64,000 nucleotides of DNA from Flagellimonas meridianipacifica (GTDB lineage: Bacteria > Bacteroidota > Bacteroidia > Flavobacteriales > Flavobacteriaceae). The notes below the pieces were generated by a model, which was not told where the DNA came from, did no database searches, and worked only from the letters and a program-made list of their open reading frames with translations. Made by a program: the position numbers and the translations under genes. The stretch is from the NCBI RefSeq assembly GCF_003001695.1, contig NZ_PVYX01000002.1, positions 1,674,001-1,738,000 on the forward strand, in the 5' to 3' direction. Positions within the stretch are counted from its first letter, which is position 1. The number at the start of each line of letters is the position of its first letter. Positions 35,015 through 44,098 of this stretch are shown here, in pieces.

Positions 35015-36918
35015 ATGGTTTGTTTTTTAGGTTTTCCAATGTTTCTAGCACTGTATGCTTGTTTAATTTCGTCAATAATGGCCACATCATCTATGGTAGA
35101 TGGAATGGGATATTCTGATTTGTCCGCAATATTTCGAAGCAGCTTTCTCAAGATTTTCCCTGATCGAGTTTTTGGCAATCGGTTCACCACCAATAGTTCT
35201 TTAAAGGAAGCCACAGCACCAATATCTCGGCGTACATTGTGTATTACCTCCTTTTCCAGTTTCTGGGAAGTGATATCCGTTCCCGACTTGAGAACCGCTA
35301 GGCCTAAGGGTCTCTGACCTTTTAAATCGCAATGAATTCCAAAAACGGCGCATTCCGCAATTGCCGGATGTGAAGCCACAATTTCCTCCATTTCAGCTGT
35401 TGAAAGTCGATGGCCCGCTACGTTTATTATATCATCTACCCTACCCGTAATGAATACATATCCTTCTTCATCTTTATATCCTCCATCACCAGAAAAATAA
35501 TATCCTGGGAATTTTTCGAGGTATCCGGAAACAAATCGTTTGGTGTTTTGCCATACATCCAACAAACAACCGGGAGGTAGTGGTAACTTCACCAATACAT
35601 AACCTTCTTCATTGGTGCCGCAAAGGTTACCATCCTCTCCCATTATCTGAATATTGTATCCGTGAACGGGAAATCCGGCCGAACCAGGTTTTATCGGTTG
35701 AAGTTCAACTCCCACCATATTGGCCAACATGGGCCAACCGGATTCCGTTTGCCACCAGTGGTCAATAACGGGTATGCCCAGTTTCTCTTGGGTCCATTCC
35801 AAAGTAGCTACATCGCATCGTTCCCCTGCCAAAAATTGATATTCCAGACAACTCAAGTCATATTTTTTGAGCAAAAGCCCATCAGGGTCTTCCTTTTTTA
35901 TGGCCCGTATGGCCGTAGGTGCCGTAAACATTACCTTGACCTTATATTCAGAAATCACTCTCCAAAAGGTTGATGCATCTGGGGTCTTGATAGGTTTACC
36001 TTCAAAAAGCACAGTGCTGTTTCGGTTTAGAAGCGGAGCATACGCAATATAGCTGTGCCCTACCACCCAACCTACATCACTTGCCGCCCAATACACATCG
36101 CCCTCCTCAATTCCATACACATATTTCATAGATGCTTTGAGCGCTGTGGCATATCCACCAGTATCCCTTACTATTCCTTTGGGAGTTCCCGTAGTGCCCG
36201 AGGTATATAAAATGTAGAGGGGATGTGTGGATTTCACCTGCACGGGTTCTGCAGGTTCTGATTCTTTCACCAACGTATCATAATCCACATCATAGTTCAT
36301 TTTTGGAATGTGTACCCCTAACTTTCTGTCGAATATAACCACGCGTTCCGTTTTATGCTTTGCCAGGGCGATAGCTTCATCTACAAATGGCTTGTAGGGA
36401 ATAATTTTTTCGATTTCAATCCCATTTGAAGCAGTGATGATAACTTTTGGCTTACAATCATCTATTCGAATAGCGAGTTCATGCGGCGCGAATCCTCCAA
36501 AAACCACTGAATGTATTAGGCCCAAACGGGCACAGGCAAGCATGGCATAAACGGCTTGTGGAATCATGGGCATATAGATAATGGCCGTATCACCTTTTTC
36601 CAACCCCAAATGCTTTAAACCTCCTGCAAGTTTTGATACCTCATCCCTAAGTTGCATATAGGTAATGTTGGCTTTGACATTGGTTACTGGAGAGTCATAA
36701 TAAATAGCCACTTGGTCTCCAAAGCCCGCTTCAATATGCCTGTCTATGCAGAGATAACTCATGTTCAATTCCCCATCCGAAAACCACTCGTTTCCGCCAT
36801 TTGGAGCATCCTTCAATATTTCCGTTGGAAAACGGTTCCAAGCCAAAGCCTGGGCTTGTTCCTTCCAAAAATCCTCTGGATTTCGGATACTTTCTGAATA
36901 AAAATCGTTGTACTTCAT
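35011..36918 (-). CDS. prpE: Propionyl-CoA synthetase-like acyl-CoA ligase
   Basis: A 635-residue AMP-forming ligase paralogous to the neighbouring acs. Its P-loop reads LYTSGTTGTPKGIVRDTGGYATAL; the RDxGG form is typical of PrpE propionyl-CoA synthetases. Other motifs are WWQTESGWPMLAN, TGRVDDIINVAGHRLST and the catalytic Lys region LPKTRSGKILRKLLR. It probably activates propionate or other short acids; acetate activity is possible. It lies between the receiver gene and acs on one operon, six bases after the receiver stop. Confidence 0.82.
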   Translation of the reverse strand: MKYNDFYSESIRNPEDFWKEQAQALAWNRFPTEILKDAPNGGNEWFSDGELNMSYLCIDRHIEAGFGDQVAIYYDSPVTNVKANITYMQLRDEVSKLAGGLKHLGLEKGDTAIIYMPMIPQAVYAMLACARLGLIHSVVFGGFAPHELAIRIDDCKPKVIITASNGIEIEKIIPYKPFVDEAIALAKHKTERVVIFDRKLGVHIPKMNYDVDYDTLVKESEPAEPVQVKSTHPLYILYTSGTTGTPKGIVRDTGGYATALKASMKYVYGIEEGDVYWAASDVGWVVGHSYIAYAPLLNRNSTVLFEGKPIKTPDASTFWRVISEYKVKVMFTAPTAIRAIKKEDPDGLLLKKYDLSCLEYQFLAGERCDVATLEWTQEKLGIPVIDHWWQTESGWPMLANMVGVELQPIKPGSAGFPVHGYNIQIMGEDGNLCGTNEEGYVLVKLPLPPGCLLDVWQNTKRFVSGYLEKFPGYYFSGDGGYKDEEGYVFITGRVDDIINVAGHRLSTAEMEEIVASHPAIAECAVFGIHCDLKGQRPLGLAVLKSGTDITSQKLEKEVIHNVRRDIGAVASFKELLVVNRLPKTRSGKILRKLLRNIADKSEYPIPSTIDDVAIIDEIKQAYSARNIGKPKKQTI

Positions 36919-36924
36919 GCTGAT

Positions 36925-37290
36925 TCAGGCTATCATTTCTTCAATTTCTGCAATGACCTTCTTTACTGAAAATGGTTTGGTCACATAACTATCGGCTCCA
37001 AGTTTTAGGCCCTTTTCCACATCGGCAAGTTTACTTTTAGCCGATAAAAAAACCACCTTGGTTCCGTTGAGATCCTTATTATTTCGTATTTGTTTTAAGG
37101 TTTCATATCCATCTATCTTGGGCATCATAATATCCAAGAGAACAATATTGGGAAGCTCTTTACCTGCTATTTCCAAGGCTTCAGTCCCGTCCCGTGCAAT
37201 AAACACCTCAAAGTCCTTTTTCTTAAATGCATATTCCAACGACATCACAATGTTGGGTTCATCATCCACTATCAAAATCTTTCTACTCAT
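36925..37290 (-). CDS. Receiver-only response regulator of the acetate locus
   Basis: A 121-residue single receiver domain. Its acidic pair is in ILIVDDEPNIV, the phospho-Asp in IVLLDIMMPKIDGYETL, Thr/Ser in VFLSAKSK, and Lys in YVTKPFS. There is no DNA-binding domain. It overlaps the end of the symporter-kinase gene by four bases and so is its likely partner. In the Vibrio/Pseudomonas CrbS-CrbR and CbrA-CbrB systems the partner carries an output domain, which is missing here. Confidence 0.9.
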   Translation of the reverse strand: MSRKILIVDDEPNIVMSLEYAFKKKDFEVFIARDGTEALEIAGKELPNIVLLDIMMPKIDGYETLKQIRNNKDLNGTKVVFLSAKSKLADVEKGLKLGADSYVTKPFSVKKVIAEIEEMIA

Positions 37291-39974
37291 ATTGTCTTAG
37301 GTATTGTGAATACCAGTCTCGCTCCGTGCGTAACTGTTTTATCAGCCCAAATACTTCCGTTATGGCTTTCAACAATTTGCTTGCAAATGGCCAAACCAAA
37401 ACCACTTCCTTGAGGTTTTTTGGTGTTCTGATTCTTCGACTGATAAAATTTTTCAAAAATGTAGTTGTGGTCTTCTTCTGGAATTCCTCTTCCGTTATCT
37501 TCAACAACCACTGCTATTTCTTTTTCTTTTTCTTCCAGCAACACTTTAATCATTCCTTTCTCTTCATCTGTAAACTTCAAAGAATTGGACAATAAATTAG
37601 TTAGAACCTGCAGAATTCTGTCTTCATCATACATTCCTTCCAAATAATCAGATTCCTCAAAAACCACATGTACCTTTCGTTGCTCTGCGATACGTTCTAT
37701 TCCGTTTATCGCCTTCTTAATGGTTTTATTGATTTTACCACTTCGTATTTTCAGTTCAGTGCGGTCAGAAGAAAGCTTTTCAAGATCCAAAATGTCATGA
37801 ATCAATTTTGCCAAACGGTCCGTGTCTTTGCTGATGTTTTTTAAAAATTGTTGACGGAGCTCGGATGGCATTTCATCATCCTCGAGAATTTCTGAAGCAG
37901 CTTTGATTGAAGTAATTGGTGTCTTGAGCTCATGGGCAACTGTATCCAAAAACTCGTCTTTTTGTTTATCTTGAAACAAAAGTTCATCGTTGGCCAACTG
38001 TAATTTGGAAGCCATTTGGGACAACTCCTCCGATTTTTCAACAAGAAGTTTGTTGGTGGCTTTAGTTTCCTTGTTTTCCTCTAAAATATTTAAGACCTCA
38101 ACCAGACTAATTGGTTTCTCTTTGGATACCGAAGCTAAAAGTATCTTGGCAGATGCACTTCCTATAGAACCTGTAAGTAGCTTTTCAGAAAAGTTGATGA
38201 GTCGAGCATCGGCTTTTTCTTCCTGTTCTGAAATATTGTATTTTCTATTGAAGATAGTAAGGGCGCGTTTTGTTCTTGTCTCCCCCAAAAACCGATTCAG
38301 TAATCTTCTAATATCGGCAACATATGCTTCTCCTTTCCAGACAAAAGCACCTTCTTGTAGATTTTCGTAATTCTCATTGTGGACAAACATTTCCGCATAA
38401 TTCCGCTCACGGTAATTCCCTTTTGCCATAAGGGAGAAACCCACGAAAGCAATGGTATTAAAACTCATGCTCCATAAGAAAGCATTGCTTTCTGGAGTTA
38501 AGTATTCTAGACCGAATAACTGGGTTGGACGTAACCATGAAAAGCCAAATAGCCCCTTGTCGGTTATTTGCAAATCCGGAGAGATTACATCGGCCACAAT
38601 AGGAAGTAATAGCGTATAGATAACTACCATTATTCCAACAGCCATACCTGCTTTGGCCGCTTTGGCCGTTCCACGTCTCCAAAAAAGTCCCAGAAAGAAT
38701 GAAGGGGCTAATTGGGCAATTATCACGAATGAAATCAGGCCAATAGAAAATAAGGAAAGTTGATTGGAAAAGAGAATGTAGAAAAAATAGGCAACAATGA
38801 TTAATATAAAGATGGCTATTCTCCTTATGTTTTTAATGTTTTTAGCATTTTCCTCAGGATTACCCTCTACAAGTTTTTTAATAAAACCATAAGGAATGAT
38901 GACATTATTGCTTACCATTGTGGATAATGCTAAGGTGGACACCACAATCATGGAAATAACAGCAGAGAAACCTCCAATGAAAACCAATAGAGTCAAAAAC
39001 GTATTACCTTCTTGAATAGGAAGCAAAAGTGAGTAATAATCGTGGTTTACCGTATCCGGTAGTTTGATGTTACCAGCCCATGCAATAAAAATCACAAAAA
39101 CATTGAACACCAGGAGATACAAAGGAAATAACCAAATTGCCTTTTTTAAGTGATTGATATTTTGATTTTCTACAACCGCTACATGAAACTGTCTGGGCAA
39201 TAAGAAAATGGCAAAAAAGGAAAGGAATATGGTAAACATCCAATTAAAGCCATTTTCCAAACCACCAAATGAACTCAGTTTCTGGAAGTTTTCGGTTAGG
39301 GATGCCTTTTGATAGACATCTGTTGTTCCGTCAAATAGAAAATACACTACAAAAATTCCGATGGCCAAGAAGAAAACTAATTTCAAAATAGATTCTAAAG
39401 CCACCGTTGCCATAATACCTCTTTTCCCAAGTGAGGCATCAGTGGATTGAGTTCCGAAAAAAGCAACAAAAATGGCGATGAGCAAGGCAATGTAAAAAGT
39501 CGAATCGTCCAATATGCCTGAAGAAATATAACTGTTGTTACTGGATACCAACGCAAAAGTTTCTGAGACTGCCTTTAGCTGCAATGATATGTAAGGGATA
39601 ATGGCCAAAAGACAGGTTACCGTGACCAAAGCCCCTAGAGGTCTGTTGTTACCATAACGCATTGAAATAAAATCAGCAATACTTGAAATCTTATGTTGTT
39701 TGGATATTCGAATGATTTTTCTCATGAGAACAATCCAAAGTGGCATTGCGATTACAGGTCCAAGGTATATGGTCAAAAAACTAATTCCGGATTGTGAAGC
39801 TATACCCACACTTCCATAGTAGGTCCACGCTGTACAATAAACTGCCAAAGACAGCACATAGATGTATGGGTTATTGACCAACTTTCCCCGATGCTTCCTT
39901 TCGGCCCAGTACGCCAAGAAAAAAAGAAATGCTAGATAGGCGACTATAATCAGTATCAGGGCATAATTACTCAT
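37287..39974 (-). CDS. Sodium/solute symporter-histidine kinase fusion (CbrA/CrbS-like)
   Basis: An 895-residue membrane protein. Residues 1-520 form a 13-helix SSS-family transporter (NPYIYVLSLAVYCTAWTYYGSVG, SIADFISMRYGNNRPLGALV, HVAVVENQN). A linker region with a coiled coil follows, then a HisKA domain with phosphoacceptor FLDTVAHELKTPITSIKAA. The ATPase domain has NLLSNSLKF, VEDNGRGIPEEDH and GSGFGLAICKQIVE. It probably senses acetate or a related carboxylate, or transport flux, and signals to the receiver that overlaps its 3' end. CrbS of Vibrio controls acs in this way. Confidence 0.92.
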   Translation of the reverse strand: MSNYALILIIVAYLAFLFFLAYWAERKHRGKLVNNPYIYVLSLAVYCTAWTYYGSVGIASQSGISFLTIYLGPVIAMPLWIVLMRKIIRISKQHKISSIADFISMRYGNNRPLGALVTVTCLLAIIPYISLQLKAVSETFALVSSNNSYISSGILDDSTFYIALLIAIFVAFFGTQSTDASLGKRGIMATVALESILKLVFFLAIGIFVVYFLFDGTTDVYQKASLTENFQKLSSFGGLENGFNWMFTIFLSFFAIFLLPRQFHVAVVENQNINHLKKAIWLFPLYLLVFNVFVIFIAWAGNIKLPDTVNHDYYSLLLPIQEGNTFLTLLVFIGGFSAVISMIVVSTLALSTMVSNNVIIPYGFIKKLVEGNPEENAKNIKNIRRIAIFILIIVAYFFYILFSNQLSLFSIGLISFVIIAQLAPSFFLGLFWRRGTAKAAKAGMAVGIMVVIYTLLLPIVADVISPDLQITDKGLFGFSWLRPTQLFGLEYLTPESNAFLWSMSFNTIAFVGFSLMAKGNYRERNYAEMFVHNENYENLQEGAFVWKGEAYVADIRRLLNRFLGETRTKRALTIFNRKYNISEQEEKADARLINFSEKLLTGSIGSASAKILLASVSKEKPISLVEVLNILEENKETKATNKLLVEKSEELSQMASKLQLANDELLFQDKQKDEFLDTVAHELKTPITSIKAASEILEDDEMPSELRQQFLKNISKDTDRLAKLIHDILDLEKLSSDRTELKIRSGKINKTIKKAINGIERIAEQRKVHVVFEESDYLEGMYDEDRILQVLTNLLSNSLKFTDEEKGMIKVLLEEKEKEIAVVVEDNGRGIPEEDHNYIFEKFYQSKNQNTKKPQGSGFGLAICKQIVESHNGSIWADKTVTHGARLVFTIPKTI

Positions 39975-40167
39975 AGAATTTTTTTAGGATGTAATACGCC
40001 ACTGCTATACTAATAAACCAGCTCAAAAAAATGAAAACGTAAAATGCCGGAAATCCAAATAGATGAAAATCACCATCAAAAATGGTAACGAAGGGAACGT
40101 TCCATAAAAAAAACAGGATAATCGCAACCATCACTAATTTCTGCTGATGTCTCTTTTTCATTTTCAT
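39967..40167 (-). CDS. DUF3311-like small membrane protein
   Basis: A 66-residue protein with two hydrophobic helices (LVMVAIILFFLWNVPFVTIF and FPAFYVFIFLSWFISIAVAYYIL). The FGFPAFYVFIFLSW stretch resembles DUF3311, small proteins encoded next to SSS transporters. Its end overlaps the start of the symporter-kinase by eight bases, so the two are coupled. It may be a small accessory subunit of the fused transporter. Confidence 0.7.
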   Translation of the reverse strand: MKMKKRHQQKLVMVAIILFFLWNVPFVTIFDGDFHLFGFPAFYVFIFLSWFISIAVAYYILKKFYE

Positions 40168-40191
40168 CTCTCAGGTCCTTCCATAAAATTA

Positions 40192-40223
40192 TGAAAACGG
40201 CGCGGTATTTAAACACCACACCG
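40192..40223 (-). terminator. Hairpin terminator after the ActP-type symporter
   Basis: On the minus strand a 10-bp stem (CGGTGTGGTG / TACCGCGCCG, including G-T pairs) closes a TTTAAA loop and is followed by TTTTCATAATTTT. It separates the porin-DUF4212-symporter unit from the downstream signalling and ligase genes. Confidence 0.6.
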
Positions 40224-40247
40224 CTTTCTTTAACCAACTAACAATTT

Positions 40248-41954
40248 TTAGTGGGATACAGCTTCTCCTGCTCCACTAGGAATTCTTATATTCTCCACAA
40301 TATCCTGAACCTCTTCTGGTGGTTCTTCAGTGAATTTGTTTACCACAAGGGCTACAGCAAAGTTCACAACCATTGCAATTGTTCCAAAGCCTTCTGGTGA
40401 AATACCAAACCACCAGCTATCTTTAAGACTACCAACGGCTTCTTTTCCTCCATCAAAGATTCCAAATTTGAATTTGAGCATGTAGAATAGCATGAGAGAA
40501 ATACCTACAACCATACCGGTAATAGCTCCCTTACTGTTCATTTTCTTGTAGAAAATCCCTAAAATAATCGCCGGAAAGAAGGAAGCCGCAGCTAAACCAA
40601 AGGCGAGTGCCACCACCGCAGCTACAAAACCTGGCGGATTGATTCCGAAATATCCAGCGATACATACTGCGCCAACTGCAGACAAACGAGCGGCCCAAAG
40701 CTCTCCTTTTTCCGAAAGACCCGGATTAAATACATTCTTAATCAAGTCATGGGAAACGGATGAGGAAATTACCAATAACAATCCAGCTGCAGTAGATAAA
40801 GCGGCAGCTAAACCACCCGCGGCCACCAAGGCAATTACCCATGCCGGGAGGTTGGCTATCTCAGGGTTGGCTAGTACCATAATATCCCTATCCACTTTTA
40901 GTTCATTGATTTCAGGATTTGCGACATACTGAATTTTTCCGTCACCATTTTTATCGTCATGACCAATTAAACCCGTGGTTTCCCAATTTTTGAACCATTC
41001 AGGCATCGCGTCATATTCTTTATTGCTTACGGTTTCAATGAGGTTTGTTCTTGCGAAAACGGCAACAGCAGGTGCTGTGGTATATAGAATGGCAATAAAT
41101 AACAATGCCAACCCAGCGGATTTTCTAGCATCCTTAACACGTTTTACAGTGAAGAAGCGAACGATTACGTGAGGTAATCCAGCAGTACCTACCATCAAAG
41201 CACAAGTAATGGCAAAAACATCAATTAGACTCTTGGAACCATTAGTGTATTCTGCAAAACCAAGTTCAGTTGAGAGTCCATCCAATTTGTCCAAAAGATA
41301 GCTGCCATCTGCAATGGTTCCCCCCATACCCAATTGTGGAATTGGATTTCCTGTCATTTGAATGGAAATAAAAATAGCTGGGACCATAAAGGCGAAAATC
41401 AAAACACAATATTGTGCAACCTGGGTATAGGTGATACCTTTCATTCCGCCCAATACAGCATAGAAAAGTACAATAACCATACCTATGATCACACCGGTAT
41501 CAATATCTACTTCCAAGAACCGAGAGAATACGATACCTACACCACGCATTTGTCCGGCGACATAGGTAAACGAAACAATCAATGCGCAGATTACAGCAAC
41601 TACTCTAGCGGTTTTTGAATAATATCGCTCTCCAATAAAATCCGGTACTGTAAACTTTCCAAACTTCCGCAGGTAAGGTGCCAAAAGCAATGCCAGAAGT
41701 ACATAACCTCCTGTCCATCCCATTAAATATACTGCCCCATCATATCCTGCAAATGATATAATTCCGGCCATGGAGATAAAAGATGCTGCCGACATCCAAT
41801 CCGCAGCGGTGGCCATACCATTCGCCAACGGAGAAACTCCTCCACCAGCAACATAAAACTCCTTTGTAGAACCAGCTCTTGACCAAATTGCAATACCGAT
41901 GTAAAGCGTAAAGGTGATGCCGACTAAAATATATGTCCAAAGTTGTACACTCAT
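40248..41954 (-). CDS. ActP-type sodium:solute symporter (large subunit)
   Basis: A 568-residue SSS-family transporter with about 13 membrane helices. Family stretches include STKEFYVAGGGVSPLANGMATAADWMSAASFI, GYDGAVYLMGWTGGYVLLALLLAPYLRKFGKFTVPDFIGERYYS and GGLAAALSTAAGLLLVISSSVSHDL. It belongs to the subgroup that pairs with a DUF4212 small subunit and probably takes up acetate, propionate or pyruvate with Na+. The DUF4212 gene is immediately upstream. Confidence 0.92.
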   Translation of the reverse strand: MSVQLWTYILVGITFTLYIGIAIWSRAGSTKEFYVAGGGVSPLANGMATAADWMSAASFISMAGIISFAGYDGAVYLMGWTGGYVLLALLLAPYLRKFGKFTVPDFIGERYYSKTARVVAVICALIVSFTYVAGQMRGVGIVFSRFLEVDIDTGVIIGMVIVLFYAVLGGMKGITYTQVAQYCVLIFAFMVPAIFISIQMTGNPIPQLGMGGTIADGSYLLDKLDGLSTELGFAEYTNGSKSLIDVFAITCALMVGTAGLPHVIVRFFTVKRVKDARKSAGLALLFIAILYTTAPAVAVFARTNLIETVSNKEYDAMPEWFKNWETTGLIGHDDKNGDGKIQYVANPEINELKVDRDIMVLANPEIANLPAWVIALVAAGGLAAALSTAAGLLLVISSSVSHDLIKNVFNPGLSEKGELWAARLSAVGAVCIAGYFGINPPGFVAAVVALAFGLAAASFFPAIILGIFYKKMNSKGAITGMVVGISLMLFYMLKFKFGIFDGGKEAVGSLKDSWWFGISPEGFGTIAMVVNFAVALVVNKFTEEPPEEVQDIVENIRIPSGAGEAVSH

Positions 41955-41974
41955 AATTTTAATTCTTTAGTTAG

Positions 41975-42238
41975 TTAATCCTCGTTGTATCCGTATTTTT
42001 TGTCCAATTTGTTCATCAATCGTACATACACGAAAATGAGTATTACGAATACGTAGATAGAACCTTGCTGTGCGAACCAAAAACCGAGTTTAAAGCCTCC
42101 GATTCGAATTGCGTTCAACGCATCTTTAAAGATGATGCCTGCACCGTAGGAAACTGCGAACCAAATAATCAAAAGGATAACCAAATACCTTAGGTTCTCT
42201 TTCCAATACGCAGTAGCCTTTTTTTGCTTTTCTGTCAT
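41975..42238 (-). CDS. DUF4212 symporter small subunit
   Basis: An 87-residue protein with two membrane helices (LVILLIIWFAVSYGAGIIF and LGFWFAQQGSIYVFVILIFVYVRLMNKLDKKYG). The sequence GFKLGFWFAQQGSIYVFVILIFVY is the DUF4212 signature. It is the small subunit of the adjacent ActP-type symporter, 20 bases upstream of it, and is expressed from the porin promoter. Confidence 0.93.
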   Translation of the reverse strand: MTEKQKKATAYWKENLRYLVILLIIWFAVSYGAGIIFKDALNAIRIGGFKLGFWFAQQGSIYVFVILIFVYVRLMNKLDKKYGYNED

Positions 42239-42249
42239 AATATGTTGGT

Positions 42250-43461
42250 TTATAAGTAAATCATTGCTTGAACGGTAAATACACCTGTCCCATCAGCATC
42301 TCCGACTTTGGAGTTTGCATATTCTAAACTCAGTTTGGAATGATGGCCAGTCATGAAGATGTTGGCTCCCAAGCCAAATCGTGTCGCATTGTCATCTATA
42401 GCGTCAATAGACCTGTTGTTATATGAGACATAGGGCTGTAATCGCGTCTTATCTGCTGGTCCGGGTACTAAATATCCTACATGGCCATAGACCATGTTGC
42501 CAGTTGCGTAGGGCCCAAAATTGTAGTTTTCCCCATAATCGTTGTTCTGATACACTAAATAGGCGGTAATTGCTGAACCATCTTGTCCAAGGGGTGCATC
42601 ATAGAAGGCGTCAACAGCAAAAATATTGACATCGGCTCCTTCTCCATCAGCTTCAACCACACCATTGGCATGGTTAAAAAAGCCAGCACCGATATTGAAT
42701 ACCTTTTTACTACCCAAGTAAGACCCCACTTTATAAGGTAAGAAGTTGGATTCCTGGTCTAAGAAGTTGAAATCAAAATATCCTTGTAAAACCTTACCTG
42801 CATCTGCAGAGCCCAATATGCGACGACCACCATAAACGGTTACTCCGTCAGCTACAGGGTCTCTGGTATCCAAAGTACTGGTTCCCGCCTCGTTAAATGC
42901 TACGCGATACTGCAATTTGCCAAATTTTCCTTTGGCATACACTCCAATATGCCTGGCAAATTGGTCTGAAAGTCCAATAGTGGCCCAAGACTGACGATTG
43001 TTATCCAAGGTCATCATATTAAGCGTACTCTGGTTGTTTAACCTTGAAATGCCGTTCCAATAATGCAATCCAGCCCCTATGTCATGGTTGTCCACTACTT
43101 TCCATTCTCCCCAAAAATCGTGGAAGAACAACTGGGCATTTTCACCAAAACCAAGGGGACTTTGATTATTACCGTTAAGACTGTTGAGACCCCAATGGGT
43201 CAGGATCAAGAACTTTTTGTTTAACTGGGTAAAAGTCAAAACCCTTGCCCTTCTGATGCTAAAGTTAAACTGACTTACATCATCAGGTACGTCTTCATTG
43301 TACTGGGCCCAAAATTGACCCCACGCGATTATTCGAAGATATTTTGAACCATCTTCGTTAAACTTAACTTTGTAACCACCTGTATATTCGGTGCTTCCTT
43401 GCGAAAAAGCCAATGGGATGATTAGCAGTGAAAATGCCAATCCAAAAACTATTTTTTTCAT
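42250..43461 (-). CDS. Outer-membrane porin (OprO/P-like)
   Basis: A 403-residue protein with a signal peptide (MKKIVFGLAFSLLIIPLAFSQG) and beta-barrel alternation throughout. It contains the phrase YLRIIAWGQFWAQYNEDVPD and the basic SIRRARVLTFTQL segment seen in phosphate-selective-type porins. I use the ATG at 43461 because it starts at the signal peptide. As first gene of the porin-DUF4212-symporter unit it probably lets acetate or similar anions through the outer membrane. Confidence 0.82.
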   Translation of the reverse strand: MKKIVFGLAFSLLIIPLAFSQGSTEYTGGYKVKFNEDGSKYLRIIAWGQFWAQYNEDVPDDVSQFNFSIRRARVLTFTQLNKKFLILTHWGLNSLNGNNQSPLGFGENAQLFFHDFWGEWKVVDNHDIGAGLHYWNGISRLNNQSTLNMMTLDNNRQSWATIGLSDQFARHIGVYAKGKFGKLQYRVAFNEAGTSTLDTRDPVADGVTVYGGRRILGSADAGKVLQGYFDFNFLDQESNFLPYKVGSYLGSKKVFNIGAGFFNHANGVVEADGEGADVNIFAVDAFYDAPLGQDGSAITAYLVYQNNDYGENYNFGPYATGNMVYGHVGYLVPGPADKTRLQPYVSYNNRSIDAIDDNATRFGLGANIFMTGHHSKLSLEYANSKVGDADGTGVFTVQAMIYL

Positions 43462-43522
43462 TTTTAAGATGTTATGGTTTTTTTGCATGCACCACGAACA
43501 TCCTAAAAAAAATGTCTTAATT

Positions 43523-43559
43523 GAAAGTTAATATATTTATTTGTAAATTAAGTATATCT
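43523..43559 (-). promoter_or_regulatory. Porin-operon promoter region with TAAGTATATCT site
   Basis: A near-consensus -7 box (TAACTTTC, minus strand, 43523-43530) lies 62 bases upstream of the porin ATG. The 11-mer TAAGTATATCT (43549-43559) covers the place where a -33 element would sit. An exact inverted copy lies before the neighbouring regulator gene (43975-43985). This would suit an activator site; the role is inferred. Confidence 0.4.
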
Positions 43560-43971
43560 ATTCCCTAAAACGTTCCCATTTTATAAGCATAAACTTATCT
43601 CCCAGCTCTGTAACCAAAACGCCGGCACCCGTAATATTATCGGAATTTTGAAAATATTGCTGAAGCTCGCTTTGATTAAGAATTTTGTAGGTTGGATGAT
43701 ATTTGGAGTTGTAAGGGCGTTTAATATTGTATTTGCGTACCCAGTTCATTACAGAAACATGGGAAACTCCAAGAATCCTTTCTATTTCACGATACGTCAA
43801 GCCCTCTAGATACAATTGAAGTGCTTTATTTACATAATAGTCATCAATCTGCTTCCCAAGCTTTCCAACGGTAAAAAAATAACCACAGGATTTGCACTTG
43901 TATCGTTGCCGATTTTTAACAACCCCAGCCTTAATATAACGTTCAGATGAGCAATTTGGACAGGAATCCAT
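43558..43971 (-). CDS. Zinc-ribbon/HTH protein resembling an IS1-type transposase N-terminus
   Basis: A 137-residue protein. A four-Cys zinc ribbon (CPNC at residues 4-7, CKSC at 26-29) is followed by a helix-turn-helix near residues 58-80 (LTYREIERILGVSHVSVMNWVRKY), the same layout as the InsA part of IS1-type transposases. The rest (QNSDNITGAGVLVTELGDKFMLIKWERF) is not a catalytic DDE domain. It sits directly upstream of the porin-symporter operon and is bracketed by inverted 11-mers, so it may be a domesticated transposase-derived regulator of the acetate locus. Confidence 0.8.
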   Translation of the reverse strand: MDSCPNCSSERYIKAGVVKNRQRYKCKSCGYFFTVGKLGKQIDDYYVNKALQLYLEGLTYREIERILGVSHVSVMNWVRKYNIKRPYNSKYHPTYKILNQSELQQYFQNSDNITGAGVLVTELGDKFMLIKWERFRE

Positions 43972-43974
43972 TTG

Positions 43975-44032
43975 AGATATACTTATTTAGCATAAATATA
44001 TCAATTTAGCATTAAACAAAACAATTGTTTAA
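43975..44032. repeat. Inverted and direct repeats upstream of the zinc-ribbon gene
   Basis: AGATATACTTA (43975-43985) is the exact inverse of the 11-mer at 43549-43559. Beyond it lie two TTTAGCAT copies (43986-43993, 44005-44012) and a TTAAACAA / TTGTTTAA inverted repeat (44012-44019, 44025-44032). These are probable protein-binding sites controlling the zinc-ribbon gene. Confidence 0.55.
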
Positions 44033-44098
44033 TCATTAAAATCAATGCCTTAACAAACTATCAAAAAAATAAAGGATTTCAGATAATAAGAAATTGGT

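Noticed and set aside
34574-35317. A 247-codon plus-strand frame spanning the acs/prpE junction.
   Set aside because: Both minus-strand genes are intact ligases with all motifs; the opposite frame is rich in Phe, Cys and Ile and shows no domain.
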